This document shows, piece after piece, positions 31,034 through 31,848 of a stretch of 31,848 bases of DNA. The stretch is from SCGC-AG-212-J23 sp035649175 (GTDB lineage: Bacteria; Pseudomonadota; Gammaproteobacteria; Burkholderiales; SG8-39). Under the pieces are notes generated by a model that was not told where the DNA came from, ran no database searches, and worked only from the letters and a program-made list of their open reading frames with translations. The DNA lies in assembly GCA_035649175.1 (NCBI GenBank), contig DASRKB010000245.1, forward strand, positions 1 through 31,848. The letters are read 5' to 3'. How positions within the stretch are numbered: position 1 is the stretch's first letter; the number at the start of each line of letters is the position of its first letter. The translations under genes and the position numbers were made by a program.

Positions 31034-31848
31034 TCAGGCGCATCCGTGCGTGGCGAGGAGCTGCTTCATGCGCGCGCAGGCGAGCGGCGGGTCCGCGAGC
31101 AGGCCGGCGCCGTCGGCGAGGCGGAAGAGCTCGGAAAGATGCAGTACGTGGCGCGCCGACTGCTGGCCGCCGACCATGACGAAGTGGTCCTGGTGGCCGT
31201 TCAGCCAAGCCATGAACACCACCCCCGTCTTGTAGAAGCGCGTCGGCGCCCGGAAGATGTGCCGGGAGAGCGGAACCGTAGGGGAAAGGGTTTCATGGTA
31301 TTCGGTCCTTTTCCCCTCGGACAGCAGAGACAATGCTTGTGACGCGGCGGGCGCGATGGCGTCGAAGATGCCGAGGAGCGCGTCGGAGTGCCCCTGCGCG
31401 TCGCCCTCGATCAGCTCGGCGAAGTTGAAGTCGTCGCCGGTGTACATGCGCACCCCCTTCGGTAGCTTGCGGCGCATGACGATCTCCTTGTCCTTGTCGA
31501 GGAGCGAGATCTTGATCCCGTCGACTTTCGCGGCGTGCTTTCCGAGGATCGCGACACAGGTCTCCATGGCCGCGTAGTGATCCTTGCTGCCCCAGTAGCC
31601 CTCCAGCGCCGGGTCGAACATCTCGCCCAGCCAGTGGATGATCACCGGCTCCTTTACCTGCGAAAGGATCCGGTCGTAGACCTTCGCATAGTCCTCGGGG
31701 CCCTTCGCGCTCGCCGCGAGCGCGCGGCTCGCCATGAGGATGATGCGGCCGCCCAGCTTCTCGATGGCCGCGCACTGCGTCTCGTAGGCGCCGATGATTT
31801 CGCCCAGGGCGTACCTGCCCGGCGCCAGGTGATCGGTCCCGGCGCCCG
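31034..31848 (-). CDS. DUF993 family protein (dihydrodipicolinate-synthase-like), 5' end cut
   Basis: The last 270 residues of a protein of the DUF993 family, relatives of the class I aldolase/DapA TIM-barrel enzymes. The frame is open to the window edge, with GTDHLAPGRYALGEIIGAYE as the first visible residues; an internal ATG at 31735 is not the true start. Motifs: RIILMASRALA, EPVIIHWLGEMFDPALEGYWG, VDGIKISLLDKDKE with the Schiff-base-type lysine (KIS), RMYTGDDFNFAELIEGDAQGHSDALLGIFDAIAP, and the C-terminal TRFYKTGVVFMAWLNGHQDHF. Full-length members are about 380-390 residues, so roughly 110 are missing. It is encoded upstream of a TRAP system and an isomerase, suggesting a sugar-acid aldolase, but its reaction is not known to me. 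Confidence 0.88.
   Translation of the reverse strand, partial: GAGTDHLAPGRYALGEIIGAYETQCAAIEKLGGRIILMASRALAASAKGPEDYAKVYDRILSQVKEPVIIHWLGEMFDPALEGYWGSKDHYAAMETCVAILGKHAAKVDGIKISLLDKDKEIVMRRKLPKGVRMYTGDDFNFAELIEGDAQGHSDALLGIFDAIAPAASQALSLLSEGKRTEYHETLSPTVPLSRHIFRAPTRFYKTGVVFMAWLNGHQDHFVMVGGQQSARHVLHLSELFRLADGAGLLADPPLACARMKQLLATHGCA

Noticed and set aside
31027..31041. Inverted repeat GCGCCTG-T-CAGGCGC at the end of the DUF993 gene as a terminator
   Set aside because: Short stem containing the stop codon, with no T run after it on the minus strand.
1..31848. tRNA, rRNA, CRISPR arrays, transposases and prophage genes
   Set aside because: None could be recognised by eye; gaps between genes are under 100 bases and leave no room for large elements.

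Overview
The window is very GC-rich, gene-dense DNA from a bacterial chromosome, most likely a betaproteobacterium of the Burkholderiales type. Reasons: a Bug/TctC-type solute receptor (1-708), the fba-purC-purE-(...)-sua5 gene order, two TRAP transporters tied to sugar-acid genes, and NADP/FAD metabolic genes packed with 1-4 base overlaps. I count 36 protein genes (the first and last are cut by the window edges). I see no tRNA, rRNA, CRISPR array, insertion sequence or prophage, and no gene-free stretch above 100 bases.

Layout. (A) 1-3533, minus strand: a two-gene UxaA/sulfolactate-lyase-like dehydratase, then an SdhB iron-sulfur subunit and two haem/quinone membrane anchors with overlapping genes, then a tricarboxylate-type periplasmic receptor. 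No SdhA flavoprotein is in the window. (B) 3571-5070, plus: a Tat-exported PhoD-type phosphatase. (C) 5079-9219, minus: class I aldolase, purC, purE, then a RelE/ParE-type toxin-antitoxin pair where purK is expected, then Sua5 and a tiny lipoprotein. (D) 9305-11619, plus: typA and an NlpC/P60 lipoprotein; a FAD amine-oxidase-like gene with no standard start codon converges on it. (E) 12907-20337, plus: a Gld-like ABC exporter (ATPase, permease, GldG-like, DUF4340), an EF-G paralogue whose G3 motif lacks the catalytic histidine, and an alpha/beta hydrolase that also lacks a standard start codon.

(F) 20300-27360: a sugar-acid locus organised around one divergent control region (23612-23656). 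To the left run a FadR-type GntR regulator, a 2-hydroxyacid dehydrogenase, an alpha/beta hydrolase and a uronate-dehydrogenase-like enzyme. To the right run TRAP DctP-DctQ-DctM and an SMP-30/gluconolactonase. Together they suggest uptake of a uronate-like acid, oxidation to a lactone and lactone opening. (G) 27357-31848, minus: DUF993 aldolase-like enzyme, a second TRAP system and a xylose-isomerase-like TIM-barrel protein.

The most interesting points are the SDH-like module without SdhA fused to a dehydratase operon, the toxin-antitoxin pair in the place of purK with a near-perfect palindrome at its start, two genes that seem to begin at ATT and CTG, and the His-to-Tyr change in the EF-G-like protein. 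All functional statements rest on reading motifs by eye; no database search was possible.
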